DNA from: Candidatus Kaistella beijingensis
GTDB lineage: Bacteria; Bacteroidota; Bacteroidia; Flavobacteriales; Weeksellaceae
Length of the DNA stretch: 64,000 bases
NCBI RefSeq assembly: GCF_020084865.1
Contig: NZ_CP071953.1
Location: 1,860,001-1,924,000 of the forward strand
Direction: 5' to 3'
The notes beneath the pieces are model-generated. The model searched no databases and was not told the origin of the DNA. It worked only from the letters and a program-made list of their open reading frames with translations. How positions within the stretch are numbered: position 1 is the first letter of the stretch; each line of letters opens with the position of its first letter. Both the position numbers and the translations under genes were made by a program. Of this stretch, positions 8,549-17,000 are shown piece by piece.

Positions 8549-9517
8549 ATGTCATTAATAGATTTGTCGAAACAGGTCGCATTAGGAGTAGATATTGGCG
8601 GAACTAACACCAAATTCGGTTTGGTAAACCACCGCGGCGAAATTCTAGATAAAGGAAGCATCAGAACTGATGAATTTGAGAAAGTGGAAGACTTCATCGA
8701 GGCGCTTTACAATAAAGTAAAACCACTTATTGATGAATACTGCACGGAAAGACAGTTTGACGGAATTGGAGTCGGTGCACCCAACGCAAATTATTATCGG
8801 GGAACCATTGAACAGGCTCCAAATCTTCGTTGGAAAGGAATTGTTCCTTTTGCTGAATTAATGACGGCGAAGTTTGGTGTCCCGTGTAAAATGACCAATG
8901 ATGCAAACGCAGCGGCTTTAGGTGAAATGATGTTCGGTGCAGCAAGAGGAATGAAGGATTTCATCATGATTACACTCGGAACCGGCGTTGGAAGCGGAAT
9001 TATTTCCAACGGACAATTAATTTACGGTCACGATGGTTTCGCAGGTGAATTGGGACACACGATTATAAAACCAGGCGGAAGAAAACATTGGAGCACCGGT
9101 TCTGAAGGTTCTTTGGAAGCTTACGCATCCGCAACAGGAATTTCAATCACCGCAAAAAAAATGCGGGCAGAATTTCCCGATTCGATGCTCAATGATTATC
9201 CTGAAGAAAAAATCGATTCTAGAGTGGTTCATGAATGTGCGTTAAAAGGCGACCCCACGGCAATTGAAGTTTTCCGATATACAGGGCAGAAATTAGGGGA
9301 AGCTTTGGCAAATTTCGTAATGTTTTCTTCTCCCGAAGCAATTCTACTTTTTGGGGGCGTAATTAAAGCGGGAGATTTTATCTTAAAGCCTACCAAACTT
9401 AACATGGAACGAAATCTTTTGCCGATTTTCAGAAATAAGGTAAAACTCGTTTTCAGTGAACTGGACGAAGCTGATGCCGCTATTTTGGGCGCAAGTGCTT
9501 TGGTTTGGGAAAAGTGA
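8549..9517 (+). CDS. ROK family sugar kinase-like protein lacking the zinc-binding cysteines
   Basis: A 322-residue ROK protein. The phosphate-1 motif LGVDIGGTNTKFGLV is at residues 12-26, the catalytic-region motif NDANAAALGE near 114-123 and TLGTGVGSGII near 138-148, so a glucokinase or related hexokinase role is likely. After the conserved GELGH the usual CxCGxxGCxE zinc site is replaced: the sequence reads GGRKHWSTGSEGSLEAYAS, with none of the three cysteines. The fold is otherwise intact, including GASALVWEK at the end. Substrate cannot be fixed. The gene stands alone between the secA terminator and msrA. Confidence 0.9.
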   Translation: MSLIDLSKQVALGVDIGGTNTKFGLVNHRGEILDKGSIRTDEFEKVEDFIEALYNKVKPLIDEYCTERQFDGIGVGAPNANYYRGTIEQAPNLRWKGIVPFAELMTAKFGVPCKMTNDANAAALGEMMFGAARGMKDFIMITLGTGVGSGIISNGQLIYGHDGFAGELGHTIIKPGGRKHWSTGSEGSLEAYASATGISITAKKMRAEFPDSMLNDYPEEKIDSRVVHECALKGDPTAIEVFRYTGQKLGEALANFVMFSSPEAILLFGGVIKAGDFILKPTKLNMERNLLPIFRNKVKLVFSELDEADAAILGASALVWEK

Positions 9518-9544
9518 CTGAATTGGTTTAACTAAAAATTTTAT

Positions 9545-9583
9545 GCCACGAATATCATTAGTGCTTTTGTGGCGATCTTTTTT
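9545..9583 (+). terminator. Possible terminator after the ROK gene
   Basis: GCCAC (9545-9549) and GTGGC (9569-9573) form a short stem with a 19-base loop, followed shortly by six Ts (9578-9583). The stem sequence is the same as in the GAA-loop hairpins of the dcw cluster, so this may be a relative of that repeat with a longer loop. Confidence 0.4.
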
Positions 9584-9630
9584 CACCATTCATTTATAAA
9601 ATTTCCTTCATAGAAAACCGTTATCAAATC

Positions 9631-10284
9631 ATGAATAAGATTTTAGTAATTTTGATGAGCTTTATTTTGAGTTCCTGTAGCGGACAGGAATCCAAGAAAT
9701 CTTTAACAAAAAATCAAAAAATGGATAAACAAAATTTAAAATATATCACTTTCGGGGGCGGATGTTTTTGGTGTGTAGAAGGCGCTTTTCAATATTTAAA
9801 AGGAGTTGAATCGGTAGTTTCTGGCTATTCCGGTGGACATAAAAATAATCCTACTTACGAAGAAGTTTGTACCGGCGAAACAGGACATGCAGAAGTGGTG
9901 CAAATCGGTTACAATCCGAAGGAACTTTCTTATGAACAGTTGATGGATGTGTTCTTTTTCCTGCACGATCCCACGCAATTGAATAGACAGGGAAATGACA
10001 TCGGAACACAGTATCGTTCAGTAATTTTCTATAAAGACGATGCCGAAAAAACAAAAGCCGAAGAAGCCATCAAACAATCCGAAGCAAGCGGAAGATGGCA
10101 CGGAAAATACGTCACGGAACTGGCAAAATTTGAGAAGTTTTGGCCAGCTGAACAATATCATCAAGGCTATTATGAAGCCAACCCGAACCAACCCTATTGC
10201 AGCGCAGTTGTTGGTCCAAAAATCGCCAAATTCAAAAAACATTACGGTGAACTTGGAATGTTGAAATCAGAAGTCGCAAATTAA
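9631..10284 (+). CDS. msrA: Peptide-methionine (S)-S-oxide reductase MsrA, lipoprotein form
   Basis: A 217-residue MsrA that repairs oxidised methionine. The catalytic motif GGGCFWC is at residues 42-48 with Cys45 as nucleophile; YSGGHKNNPTYEEVCTGETGHAE, HDPTQLNRQGNDIGTQYRS and the tail follow the family. The N-terminus MNKILVILMSFILSSC is a lipoprotein signal with Cys16 in the lipobox position, so the enzyme is predicted to sit in the periplasm or outer membrane, not the cytosol. An internal ATG at codon 31 would give a cytosolic form, but the lipobox argues for the longer start. A strong terminator follows three bases after the stop. Confidence 0.95.
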   Translation: MNKILVILMSFILSSCSGQESKKSLTKNQKMDKQNLKYITFGGGCFWCVEGAFQYLKGVESVVSGYSGGHKNNPTYEEVCTGETGHAEVVQIGYNPKELSYEQLMDVFFFLHDPTQLNRQGNDIGTQYRSVIFYKDDAEKTKAEEAIKQSEASGRWHGKYVTELAKFEKFWPAEQYHQGYYEANPNQPYCSAVVGPKIAKFKKHYGELGMLKSEVAN

Positions 10285-10286
10285 AT

Positions 10287-10324
10287 AAAAAAGCCGTCTC
10301 ACAACTCGTGAAAGACGGCTTTTT
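10287..10324. terminator. Strong terminator after msrA
   Basis: AAAAAAGCCGTCT (10287-10299) pairs with AGACGGCTTTT (10313-10323), followed by Ts. The A-run on the 5' side could let it work on both strands, serving the minus-strand DUF3267 gene as well. Confidence 0.9.
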
Positions 10325-10385
10325 ATTTTGGTGATTTAGTCAAAAACAGTTGGTTTCGGTCTTGTAGACCTCCGTTTCGGTTTTT

Positions 10386-10470
10386 GATATAAAATTTGGA
10401 GTAGCTGACGTATAATTTTAGGTTGAAGAAGATATAATTTGGCGTTCAGAACGTATAATTTTTGGTACTT
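10386..10470. repeat. Degenerate ~22-bp tandem repeat, four copies
   Basis: Four copies of a motif of the form GA-n-(A/G)TATAAttTTGG start near 10386, 10407, 10431 and 10449, so the period is about 21-24 bases, close to two helical turns. They lie in the gap between msrA and the DUF3267 gene. The core resembles a -7 promoter element without matching it exactly. Confidence 0.5.
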
Positions 10471-10508
10471 AACCTCATTTTATAAGTTTTTTAGAGATCA
10501 GCATGGTG

Positions 10509-11078
10509 TTATAACTTCTTTCTAAAAATATAATAACCCGCTTCCGATGGATGGTCCTGAACATAATCTTCAGGATTTTCTTTTTTGATGAGGTTATAAA
10601 TCATGATATCCCCCGCTGCAGAACCGGAAAATATAATTCCAAACAGTAGCAAACCTGGATTTCCAAGAACCATTCCTAAAATTGCGGGTAAAATCCCCAC
10701 TAAAACAAGTGGAGCCAATAAAGCGATGATGTAATGTTTGATTTGTAGAGGTTCTTTGCAATGTGCATAAGGCGTCAACATTTTCCAAAGCACGCCAAAT
10801 TTTACCGATTTAAATCCTTTCGTAGCATATTTCGCAAAGAAAATTCCGTGCACAAATTCGTGAATTACAATTCCAATAATAAATGCAATCAAGGGAAAAA
10901 ACATTTTTAGAAACGGATTTGCTCCTTTATAAAAACTTTCAGATAAATTGTTTCCCCAAATCAAATAATAGGGAACGGTAAATATTATCGCAAAGAAAAT
11001 GAGATATTTTATCGCGACAAGATTGGCTTTCATCAAGTCGATCGTTTTCTGGTCTTTATTATAATTTTCTAAATTCAT
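10509..11078 (-). CDS. DUF3267 membrane metalloprotease-like protein
   Basis: A 189-residue membrane protein with about four hydrophobic helices. The second carries HEFVHG (residues 72-77), the HExxH zinc motif of site-2-protease-like enzymes, and the family partner region HCKEPLQIKHYIIALLAPLV follows. DUF3267 proteins are predicted membrane zinc proteases of unknown substrate. The ATG at 11078 gives a 20-residue cytoplasmic lead before the first helix. It lies downstream of the S46 peptidase gene on the same strand but a terminator at 11086-11116 separates them. Confidence 0.85.
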   Translation of the reverse strand: MNLENYNKDQKTIDLMKANLVAIKYLIFFAIIFTVPYYLIWGNNLSESFYKGANPFLKMFFPLIAFIIGIVIHEFVHGIFFAKYATKGFKSVKFGVLWKMLTPYAHCKEPLQIKHYIIALLAPLVLVGILPAILGMVLGNPGLLLFGIIFSGSAAGDIMIYNLIKKENPEDYVQDHPSEAGYYIFRKKL

Positions 11079-11085
11079 TTTTCAT

Positions 11086-11116
11086 AAAAAAAGCCGCCAA
11101 AAAATCAGCGGCTTTT
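11086..11116 (-). terminator. Terminator of the S46 peptidase gene
   Basis: Read on the minus strand, AAAAGCCGC (11116-11108) pairs with GCGGCTTTT (11097-11089) around a 10-base loop and continues into seven Ts in total. Confidence 0.88.
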
Positions 11117-11132
11117 CAAGTATTTTAAAATT

Positions 11133-13271
11133 TTATCTTACCAAAGTCATCTCACTGATCAAGTGACCTGCTTTACCGTATTTTTCAATCGTCCAAAGAA
11201 CCATTCTCACGTCAACGTTGATGGTTTTCTGCAATTTCGGGTCAAAAATAATATCGCCGCTTAAAGCCTCACTGTTTCCGTCGAAAGCAAGACCTAAAAG
11301 ATTTCCGCTACCATCAAGAATTGGCGAACCTGAATTTCCACCGGTAATATCGTTGTTTGACAAGAAGTTTACAGGCATGAAACCTTTTTTGTCTTTGTAC
11401 TGACCAAAATCTTTTTTCTTCACCAAATCCAGGAATCTTTGTGGCAAATCGAATTCTTCATCACCTTTCTTGTACTTCGCCACCATTCCGTTGATGTCGG
11501 TGTAGTAATTGTTTTTTTCGCTAATTCCGTAATATTTTCTGTCGCTTCTTTCAGGCAAAGTGTTTACAGAACCGTAAGTTAATCTCATCGTAGAATTGGC
11601 ATCAGGATAGAATGCTTTTTCAGGTTGAGACTTCCTTAAACCATCCAAAAATATTCTGCTGTTTTTCGCGAAAGCGTCATCAACTTTTGCGAACTTCTCT
11701 CCCATTAATTTTTGATCTTCGATGAAGCTGTTTGCAATTTTTAATAATGGGTCTGCATCAAGTTTTAATTTATCAGGACTGTTTACGAAATTCAGTGCTG
11801 ATTCTTTAGTTGCGAAAATCGAAGAGAATGCTATGTTTGACAACGTTTTTGCATCAACCGACATTAAAGATGGTGAAGCAACGTCTTTGTTTACTCTTTG
11901 CTGATAAAGACCAACCATTGAGTTCAACATTTCGCCCTCTAATTGGGTGTTTAAACCATCGTACATTCTGTTGATTGCGTCGGTAACTTTGGTCTTCATT
12001 CCAGCTTTTCCGGCATCATCTTGATCAACATAAGTTTTCAACAAAGAACCTAACTGGTAAGCAATGGGAAGATATTTCGCATTTCTTTGTAGTTGGGAAG
12101 AGTAGTTTCTCTCTACGTTTCTGTTTGAAAACTGGGTGTAATTTCCTTTAATATCTTCTAAAACTCCGCCATAAACAGCTTGATTTTCAGGAAGTAACGC
12201 CCAAACCTGGAATTTGCTTTCTAAATCTTTTTTACCTGCTATGGTTTGGTTTTTTTCAACTGCATCAATTGTTCCCTGTCTGTTCTTCCAATAATTTGCA
12301 ACAGAAGCGTATTGGGAAGCGTAATGAAGTTTTGTAGCCTGGTCTTTGTCCATGTACTTTTTCATCACATCCATGGCCATTTTTGAGGCTTCAACCCAAG
12401 CTGGATAATCTTTATTTACCATTTGCTCGATTCCGTAAGAAGTAAGGTATCTGTTTGTTCTTCCGGGATAACCAACAATCATCGTGAAATCTCCAGGTTT
12501 GTAGCCTTTAAGAGAAATTGGAAGCGCATGTTTTGGCTTCATTGGAACGTTGTTCGGAGAATATTCCGCTGGATTTCCGTTTGCATCTGCGTAAACTCTG
12601 AACACTGAAAAATCCACGGTATGTCTTGGCCATTCCCAGTTATCAGTATCGCCGCCATATTTTCCTAAAGCGTTTGGTGGAGTTCCTACCAATCTTACAT
12701 CTTTGAAATCTTGGTAAACAAAATAGTAGAATTCATTTCCATTGTAGAAATCTCTTACTACCACTGTATATTTTCCGTTCTCTGAGTTTTCTGTTTGAAT
12801 GGCTTTGTATTCTGCATCAATAACCGCTTTTCTTTCTTCGGCAGTCATGCTGTTGTTTAATTTTGCATTAATTCTTTGAGAGACATCATCCATTCTCACC
12901 ATAAATCTTACAGAAAGTCCTTTTGCAGGAAGTTCCTCAGATTTTTTCATTGCCCAAAAACCGTTGGTCAAATAATCTTTTTCAGGAGTTGAAAGAGCCG
13001 CGATATTACCGTAACCACAATGATGATTGGTGAAAAGCAAACCTTCCTTAGAAACGATTTCAGCAGTACAACCACCACCAAATTGCACGATAGCATCTTT
13101 TAAGCTAGAATTATTGATGGAGTAAATTTCTTCAGCCGTCAATTTTAATCCCTGTTTTTTCAAATCAACCCCATTAAGTCTTTTGACCATCGACAAAAGC
13201 CACATTCCCTCATCAGCTTTTAGCTGGAAAAAGCTCAACATGAAAGTGAGCAGTAATAATATTCTTTTCAT
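11133..13271 (-). CDS. S46 family dipeptidyl-peptidase (DPP7/DPP11 type)
   Basis: A 712-residue periplasmic serine exopeptidase that releases dipeptides from peptide N-termini, a main route of peptide use in asaccharolytic Bacteroidota. The signal peptide MKRILLLLTFMLSFFQLKA precedes DEGMW, the usual mature start. Catalytic residues are visible in FTNHHCGYG (about residues 80-88), DTDNWEWPRHTVDFSV (about 207-222) and GGNSGSPILDG (Ser near 645). The residue 18 positions after the catalytic Ser is Gly (LAFDGN). In DPP7 this position is Gly and in DPP11 Arg, so a DPP7-like preference for hydrophobic residues is my inference. Terminator at 11086-11116. Confidence 0.95.
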   Translation of the reverse strand: MKRILLLLTFMLSFFQLKADEGMWLLSMVKRLNGVDLKKQGLKLTAEEIYSINNSSLKDAIVQFGGGCTAEIVSKEGLLFTNHHCGYGNIAALSTPEKDYLTNGFWAMKKSEELPAKGLSVRFMVRMDDVSQRINAKLNNSMTAEERKAVIDAEYKAIQTENSENGKYTVVVRDFYNGNEFYYFVYQDFKDVRLVGTPPNALGKYGGDTDNWEWPRHTVDFSVFRVYADANGNPAEYSPNNVPMKPKHALPISLKGYKPGDFTMIVGYPGRTNRYLTSYGIEQMVNKDYPAWVEASKMAMDVMKKYMDKDQATKLHYASQYASVANYWKNRQGTIDAVEKNQTIAGKKDLESKFQVWALLPENQAVYGGVLEDIKGNYTQFSNRNVERNYSSQLQRNAKYLPIAYQLGSLLKTYVDQDDAGKAGMKTKVTDAINRMYDGLNTQLEGEMLNSMVGLYQQRVNKDVASPSLMSVDAKTLSNIAFSSIFATKESALNFVNSPDKLKLDADPLLKIANSFIEDQKLMGEKFAKVDDAFAKNSRIFLDGLRKSQPEKAFYPDANSTMRLTYGSVNTLPERSDRKYYGISEKNNYYTDINGMVAKYKKGDEEFDLPQRFLDLVKKKDFGQYKDKKGFMPVNFLSNNDITGGNSGSPILDGSGNLLGLAFDGNSEALSGDIIFDPKLQKTINVDVRMVLWTIEKYGKAGHLISEMTLVR

Positions 13272-13329
13272 TGATAAATTTTTTATGTTCGCTAATTTAA
13301 GAAAATCATTTCAGATGAAATTAATAAAA

Positions 13330-13358
13330 TAAAAAAGGATGAGTTTCCCCATCCTTTA
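13330..13358 (-). terminator. Terminator of the T9SS-substrate gene
   Basis: On the minus strand AAAGGATG (13357-13350) pairs with CATCCTTT (13341-13334) around an 8-base loop and runs into six Ts. Confidence 0.85.
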
Positions 13359-13379
13359 TTCTCAGATTTATTCAAAAAG

Positions 13380-14711
13380 TTATTCTTTGATTAATTTTGT
13401 TGATGTTTTTTGTCCATCAGATAAGGTCACATTTAGCATGTAAACTCCTTTTTGTAAGCCTGACAAATCAATTTGTTTGATGTTTTCAAAAGTTTTTACT
13501 GTTCTTCCGTTCATATCAACCAATAAAATTGATTTCACAGTACTCTTAGACTGGATGTTAACTTGTCCTTTAGTTGGGTTTGGATAAACTGTAACTGCAT
13601 TTTTCGCTGCATTAACGTTTGCAGTTGCCAAAAGTGGTCCTAATTTATTCATTCCTCCTCCTGTAGCAGCATCTTTAAATCCACCTCCCCAAATTGCTGA
13701 AGCATTAAACACACCTAAGTTAGCGATTCCATCCGTATCTCCTGGTGCTGGAGTAAGGGCTGTCCAAGTATGTCCTCCATCAGTACTAATAGCAGAACCT
13801 CTTGAAGTTGATGAAGCACCCGCTGTAATTAACGTGTTTGCTGTTCCAGGTACATAAGCAATATCTCCTGTAAAAGAAGTACCCGCAGTAACATCCACCA
13901 CTGCCCAGTTTGCTGCGGCATCAGTTGTAGCGTAAATTAGGCCATCCTGATCCATAACCCAAGCGGTGTTTGCATCTTTTAATGCAATTTGTCCGCTTGC
14001 TCCTGGAGTTGTAACCCCGCCAAAATCTACGATTGGTGTCGAAGAAATTGTCCAAGTAACTCCTTTGTCATTCGATTTCATCACTCTTCCAAGGTCAGTT
14101 CCAAACCATGAAACATTTCCTGCGGCTGCTTTCAAATGGGTATAAGCAAATTCGTTTGAAATAGCAGGGGAATTAGCGGCCGGGTTTCTGGTCCAGGTAG
14201 CTCCTCCGTTTGTTGTATTGTAAATTTCATACCTTCCTGATGCATCTGGGTCACCCATTAAGTAACCTGTATTAGCGTCAAAAAAATGAACAACATTTGG
14301 GAAAGCAGTAGATGCATTAAATCCCGGAACGGTTTGTTTTGCCCAAGTTGCACCTCCGTCTGTGGTTTTCCATACACCACCACCTGCGCCTCCGCTGGAA
14401 TTGGTAGCTACAGCATAAGCAGTTGTAGCAGAAGTTGCACTAATGTCGGAAATAAGCAATGCGGTATTGCCTACATTAATTAATCCTCCTGTCCAAGTTG
14501 TTCCTCCATTGCTTGTTCTTGTGTATGCTTGTACGTTTGCGCCCCCTCCAGAACCATCAGCTCCCATTGCCCATACTGTATTGGCATCAACTACAGAAAA
14601 AGACAAAGGATATGTTCCAGCTGCAGGAAAATTGGAGTTCTGTGTCGTCCAAGTCTGTGCCTGTGTCATCATTGCAACAAGTGCAAATCCTGTAAGTAAA
14701 AGTTTTTTCAT
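13380..14711 (-). CDS. Secreted BNR/YCF48-like repeat protein with type IX sorting domain
   Basis: A 443-residue exported protein. The signal peptide is MKKLLLTGFALVAMMTQAQ. Residues 20-360 hold sialidase/BNR-type repeats (for example TSNGGTTWTGG, TTDGGATWAKQ, TTNGGATWTRN, STDGGHTWTAL), each with the SxDxGxxW-like turn, which predicts a beta-propeller. The last ~75 residues, from VYPNPTKGQV to STKLIKE, are a type A C-terminal domain for type IX secretion, so the protein should be secreted or anchored on the cell surface. Ligand or substrate is unknown; no catalytic sialidase residues can be recognised. The gene is single with its own terminator, and composition is richer in Ala/Gly/Thr than its neighbours. 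Confidence 0.88.
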   Translation of the reverse strand: MKKLLLTGFALVAMMTQAQTWTTQNSNFPAAGTYPLSFSVVDANTVWAMGADGSGGGANVQAYTRTSNGGTTWTGGLINVGNTALLISDISATSATTAYAVATNSSGGAGGGVWKTTDGGATWAKQTVPGFNASTAFPNVVHFFDANTGYLMGDPDASGRYEIYNTTNGGATWTRNPAANSPAISNEFAYTHLKAAAGNVSWFGTDLGRVMKSNDKGVTWTISSTPIVDFGGVTTPGASGQIALKDANTAWVMDQDGLIYATTDAAANWAVVDVTAGTSFTGDIAYVPGTANTLITAGASSTSRGSAISTDGGHTWTALTPAPGDTDGIANLGVFNASAIWGGGFKDAATGGGMNKLGPLLATANVNAAKNAVTVYPNPTKGQVNIQSKSTVKSILLVDMNGRTVKTFENIKQIDLSGLQKGVYMLNVTLSDGQKTSTKLIKE

Positions 14712-14832
14712 AATCTTATAAGTTTAATGATTTTTTGTAAAATTATACTATTTGAAAATAATATGCAAACAATATTGCCATTTTTTAATCAAATCGCTTG
14801 AATTCGTGTCAAAAAACACTTTTGATAGTTAC

Positions 14833-15300
14833 CTATAAAGCGCTTCCTTCTATTTGTCGATACATCTCCGTGTGCGGGATATCGTCTTCGAAATATTTTT
14901 TTCCGGTTTCTGAGAAACCAAACTCGGTATAAAACTTTATTAAATAATCTTGTGCAGAAATCCTCACCCTTTTACTTTTAAATCTTGATTCTATAACTTC
15001 CAGAGCAAATTTCATCAAAACTTTTCCCAATTTTAAGTTCCTAAACTTTTGACCTGTAAGAACTCGTCCTATTGACGACTCCCCATATTTAACACCCTCG
15101 TCAAAAACCCTGCAATAGGCCAAAATTTCTCCATTCCTTTCTGCCCAAAGGTGAACGGCCTGATCATCGCAACCATCTGCATCAAGATAGTAGCATGCCT
15201 GTTCCACGATAAAAACTTCCTGCCGAATTTTTAGGATGCAGTAAAGCTCATTTAAAGTCAGTTGATCAAATTTTTTGACTTTCCAAAGAATATCTTTCAT
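14833..15300 (-). CDS. GNAT N-acetyltransferase, ElaA-like
   Basis: A 155-residue GNAT-fold enzyme resembling ElaA. The N-terminal motif LKIRQEVFIVEQACYYLDADGCDDQAVHL is the ElaA signature region, followed by the acetyl-CoA loop region SIGRVLTGQKFRNLKLGKVLM and the C-terminal YxxFGF turn (FYTEFGFSETGKKYFEDDIPH). The substrate is not known. Its ATG overlaps the engB stop by four bases (ATGA), indicating translational coupling with the GTPase gene. There is no separate promoter visible. Confidence 0.88.
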   Translation of the reverse strand: MKDILWKVKKFDQLTLNELYCILKIRQEVFIVEQACYYLDADGCDDQAVHLWAERNGEILAYCRVFDEGVKYGESSIGRVLTGQKFRNLKLGKVLMKFALEVIESRFKSKRVRISAQDYLIKFYTEFGFSETGKKYFEDDIPHTEMYRQIEGSAL

Positions 15301-15920
15301 CCCTTAAAATTTACATGGTTTTCTTCTAAAAACTTATTCGTTTTGGAAATGAAGTTTAGAATCTCATCCGTTCCCACCTTTTTTTCTGCAGAAGTAACAT
15401 ATGTTTCCGGCAGATCTTCCCATGTTTTCAGAAGTTCTGCTTGATAGTTTTCAACATTAGAAATTGCTGCGTTGGGTTTTAGTTTATCAGCTTTAGTAAA
15501 AACTATAGAGAAGGGAATTCCGTTTTCGCCACACCATTCAATAAATTCCAGATCGATTTTTTGTGGCGTATGTCGGGAATCAACCAAGACGAAAAGGTTC
15601 ACCAGGTTTTTTCTGTTCAGGATATAATTGGTGATCAGCTTCTCGAAATCTTTCCTTAAACTTTTCGAAACCCGCGCGTAACCGTAACCGGGCAAATCGG
15701 TCAAATACCAACTCTCATTCACTAAAAAATGATTAATAAGTTGTGTCTTTCCTGGGGTTTGAGAGGTTTTCGCCAAATCTTTGTGATTCATCATCGCATT
15801 GATTAAGGAAGATTTCCCCACATTGGATCTTCCGATAAATGCATATTCAGGTAAGTTGGGTTCAGGGCAATCCTGCCATTTTCCGCTACTTTTCACAAAT
15901 TCCGCTGTTTTGATAACCAT
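15297..15920 (-). CDS. engB: Ribosome biogenesis GTPase EngB (YihA/YsxC)
   Basis: A GTPase needed for large-subunit maturation. Counted from the start chosen here, G1 GRSNVGKS is near residue 29, G2 TPGKTQ follows, G3 DLPGYGYA, G4 TKADK and G5 TSAEKK are all present. The open frame extends to 15947, but the ATG at 15920 (MVIKTAEFVKSSGKW) gives the usual family N-terminus and I chose it; the extra nine residues upstream look like leader. The downstream acetyltransferase gene overlaps the stop by four bases. Confidence 0.95.
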   Translation of the reverse strand: MVIKTAEFVKSSGKWQDCPEPNLPEYAFIGRSNVGKSSLINAMMNHKDLAKTSQTPGKTQLINHFLVNESWYLTDLPGYGYARVSKSLRKDFEKLITNYILNRKNLVNLFVLVDSRHTPQKIDLEFIEWCGENGIPFSIVFTKADKLKPNAAISNVENYQAELLKTWEDLPETYVTSAEKKVGTDEILNFISKTNKFLEENHVNFKG

Positions 15921-15948
15921 CCTTGAATTTTTTTCAAATTTAATCAAA

Positions 15949-15974
15949 TAAAAAATGGAAGCTTAAAACTTCCA
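15949..15974 (-). terminator. Terminator of the alpha/beta hydrolase gene
   Basis: On the minus strand TGGAAG (15974-15969) pairs with CTTCCA (15961-15956) and is followed by six Ts. It lies one base after the hydrolase stop and before engB, so engB should have its own promoter. Confidence 0.75.
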
Positions 15975-15975
15975 C

Positions 15976-16743
15976 CTATTTGTTTTCAATTTTCTTTAAC
16001 CAACTGTAGAGAATTTCATTGAACTCGTCTGGTTTCTCCATCATTGCGGCGTGTCCGCATTGATCGAGCCAGAATAATTCCGAATTTGGAATCAATCGGT
16101 TCATTTCGATCGCGACTTCTGGTGGAGTTACGGTATCTTGCTTACCCCAAATTAGACAAGTTGGAACTTGAATTTTGTGAAGTTCCTTTTCCATATTATG
16201 TTTAATGGCGCTTCTTGCAAGCATCACGGTTTTAATTCCTTTTCCGCGGTCATTAACAATCGAGAAAACTTCGTCTACCAATTCTTCCGTGGCAATTTTT
16301 GGATCGTAAAATACCTCCTCCGCTTTTTTCTTGATATAATCTCGGTCATTTTTCCTCGGGAAACTGTCTCCAAATGAACGTTCATATAAACCGGAACTGC
16401 CCGTCAAAACCAAATCACTTACAACATCCGGACGCGCCAAAGTCAAAATCAAGCCAACGTGTCCTCCCATCGAATTCCCCACAATAATTGCAGATTCTCC
16501 TACTTCTTCCTCGATAAACCTTGCTACAAATTTCGCAATGGAAGTCAGGTTCGTATTTAAAACGGGTAAATCGTAAATTGGTAACTCAGGAAAATATACG
16601 CGGTACCCTCTCGCCGAAAAATAGGAAATCAGTTTGGTGAAATTGCTCAATCCTCCCATTAATCCCTGCAACAGAACGATTGGTCTCCCTTCACCTTCTG
16701 CGAGAAATTTGAATTGTTTATTTTTTTTTGTCTTGAATAACAT
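15976..16743 (-). CDS. Alpha/beta hydrolase
   Basis: A 255-residue alpha/beta-hydrolase fold protein. The nucleophile elbow is GNSMGG (Ser near residue 95), the acid is in GKQDTVTPP (Asp near 202) and the catalytic His in QCGHAAMMEKP (near 230). The oxyanion-side strand reads PIVLLQGLMGG. There is no signal peptide, so it acts in the cytosol. Substrate is unknown; the pattern resembles carboxylesterase or MhpC-like enzymes. It is transcribed away from the dcw cluster. Confidence 0.9.
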   Translation of the reverse strand: MLFKTKKNKQFKFLAEGEGRPIVLLQGLMGGLSNFTKLISYFSARGYRVYFPELPIYDLPVLNTNLTSIAKFVARFIEEEVGESAIIVGNSMGGHVGLILTLARPDVVSDLVLTGSSGLYERSFGDSFPRKNDRDYIKKKAEEVFYDPKIATEELVDEVFSIVNDRGKGIKTVMLARSAIKHNMEKELHKIQVPTCLIWGKQDTVTPPEVAIEMNRLIPNSELFWLDQCGHAAMMEKPDEFNEILYSWLKKIENK

Positions 16744-16951
16744 ATGTTTTCCTAAATAGGCGATTGCAAAAATACGAATTTAACGGTAAAATCAATTTTT
16801 TTGGCATTAAAAGTAATAATTATTATGCCACTTTTATATTCAGAACACGATTTTCTTTGCAATTTATTCTTTTTATTTTCTGCTGCCATAAATCGTTTTC
16901 AATCAAATGGTTAATCGAAAATTCCAAAACTTATTAACAATATGTCAAAAA

Positions 16952-16971
16952 GTGGGAAAAAGTGGGAAAAT
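16952..16971 (+). promoter_or_regulatory. MraZ-binding boxes (two direct GTGGGA repeats)
   Basis: GTGGGAAAAA (16952-16961) and GTGGGAAAAT (16962-16971) are direct repeats with exact 10-base spacing, which is the known MraZ operator pattern of TGGGA repeats on one helical face. A degenerate third copy (ATGTCAAAAA) precedes them at 16942-16951. They sit just upstream of the -7 element, so MraZ is expected to repress its own cluster here. Confidence 0.85.
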
Positions 16972-16986
16972 TTCAAAATTATTATA

Positions 16987-16994
16987 TAAATTTG
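16987..16994 (+). promoter_or_regulatory. TAAATTTG -7 element of the dcw cluster promoter
   Basis: TAAATTTG ends six bases before the mraZ ATG at 17001. If used, the transcript would start within about three bases of the ATG, giving a leaderless or nearly leaderless mRNA. There is no clear TTG -33 element; the MraZ boxes occupy that place. Confidence 0.6.
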
Positions 16995-17000
16995 TCCCAA

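Noticed and set aside
16801..16830. GGCAT...ATGCC hairpin upstream of mraZ as a terminator or regulator
   Set aside because: Only five paired bases with a long AT-rich loop and no T-run; too weak to claim.
16962..17000. Upstream GTG start for mraZ
   Set aside because: The GTG is the start of the second MraZ box and lies before the predicted -7 element.
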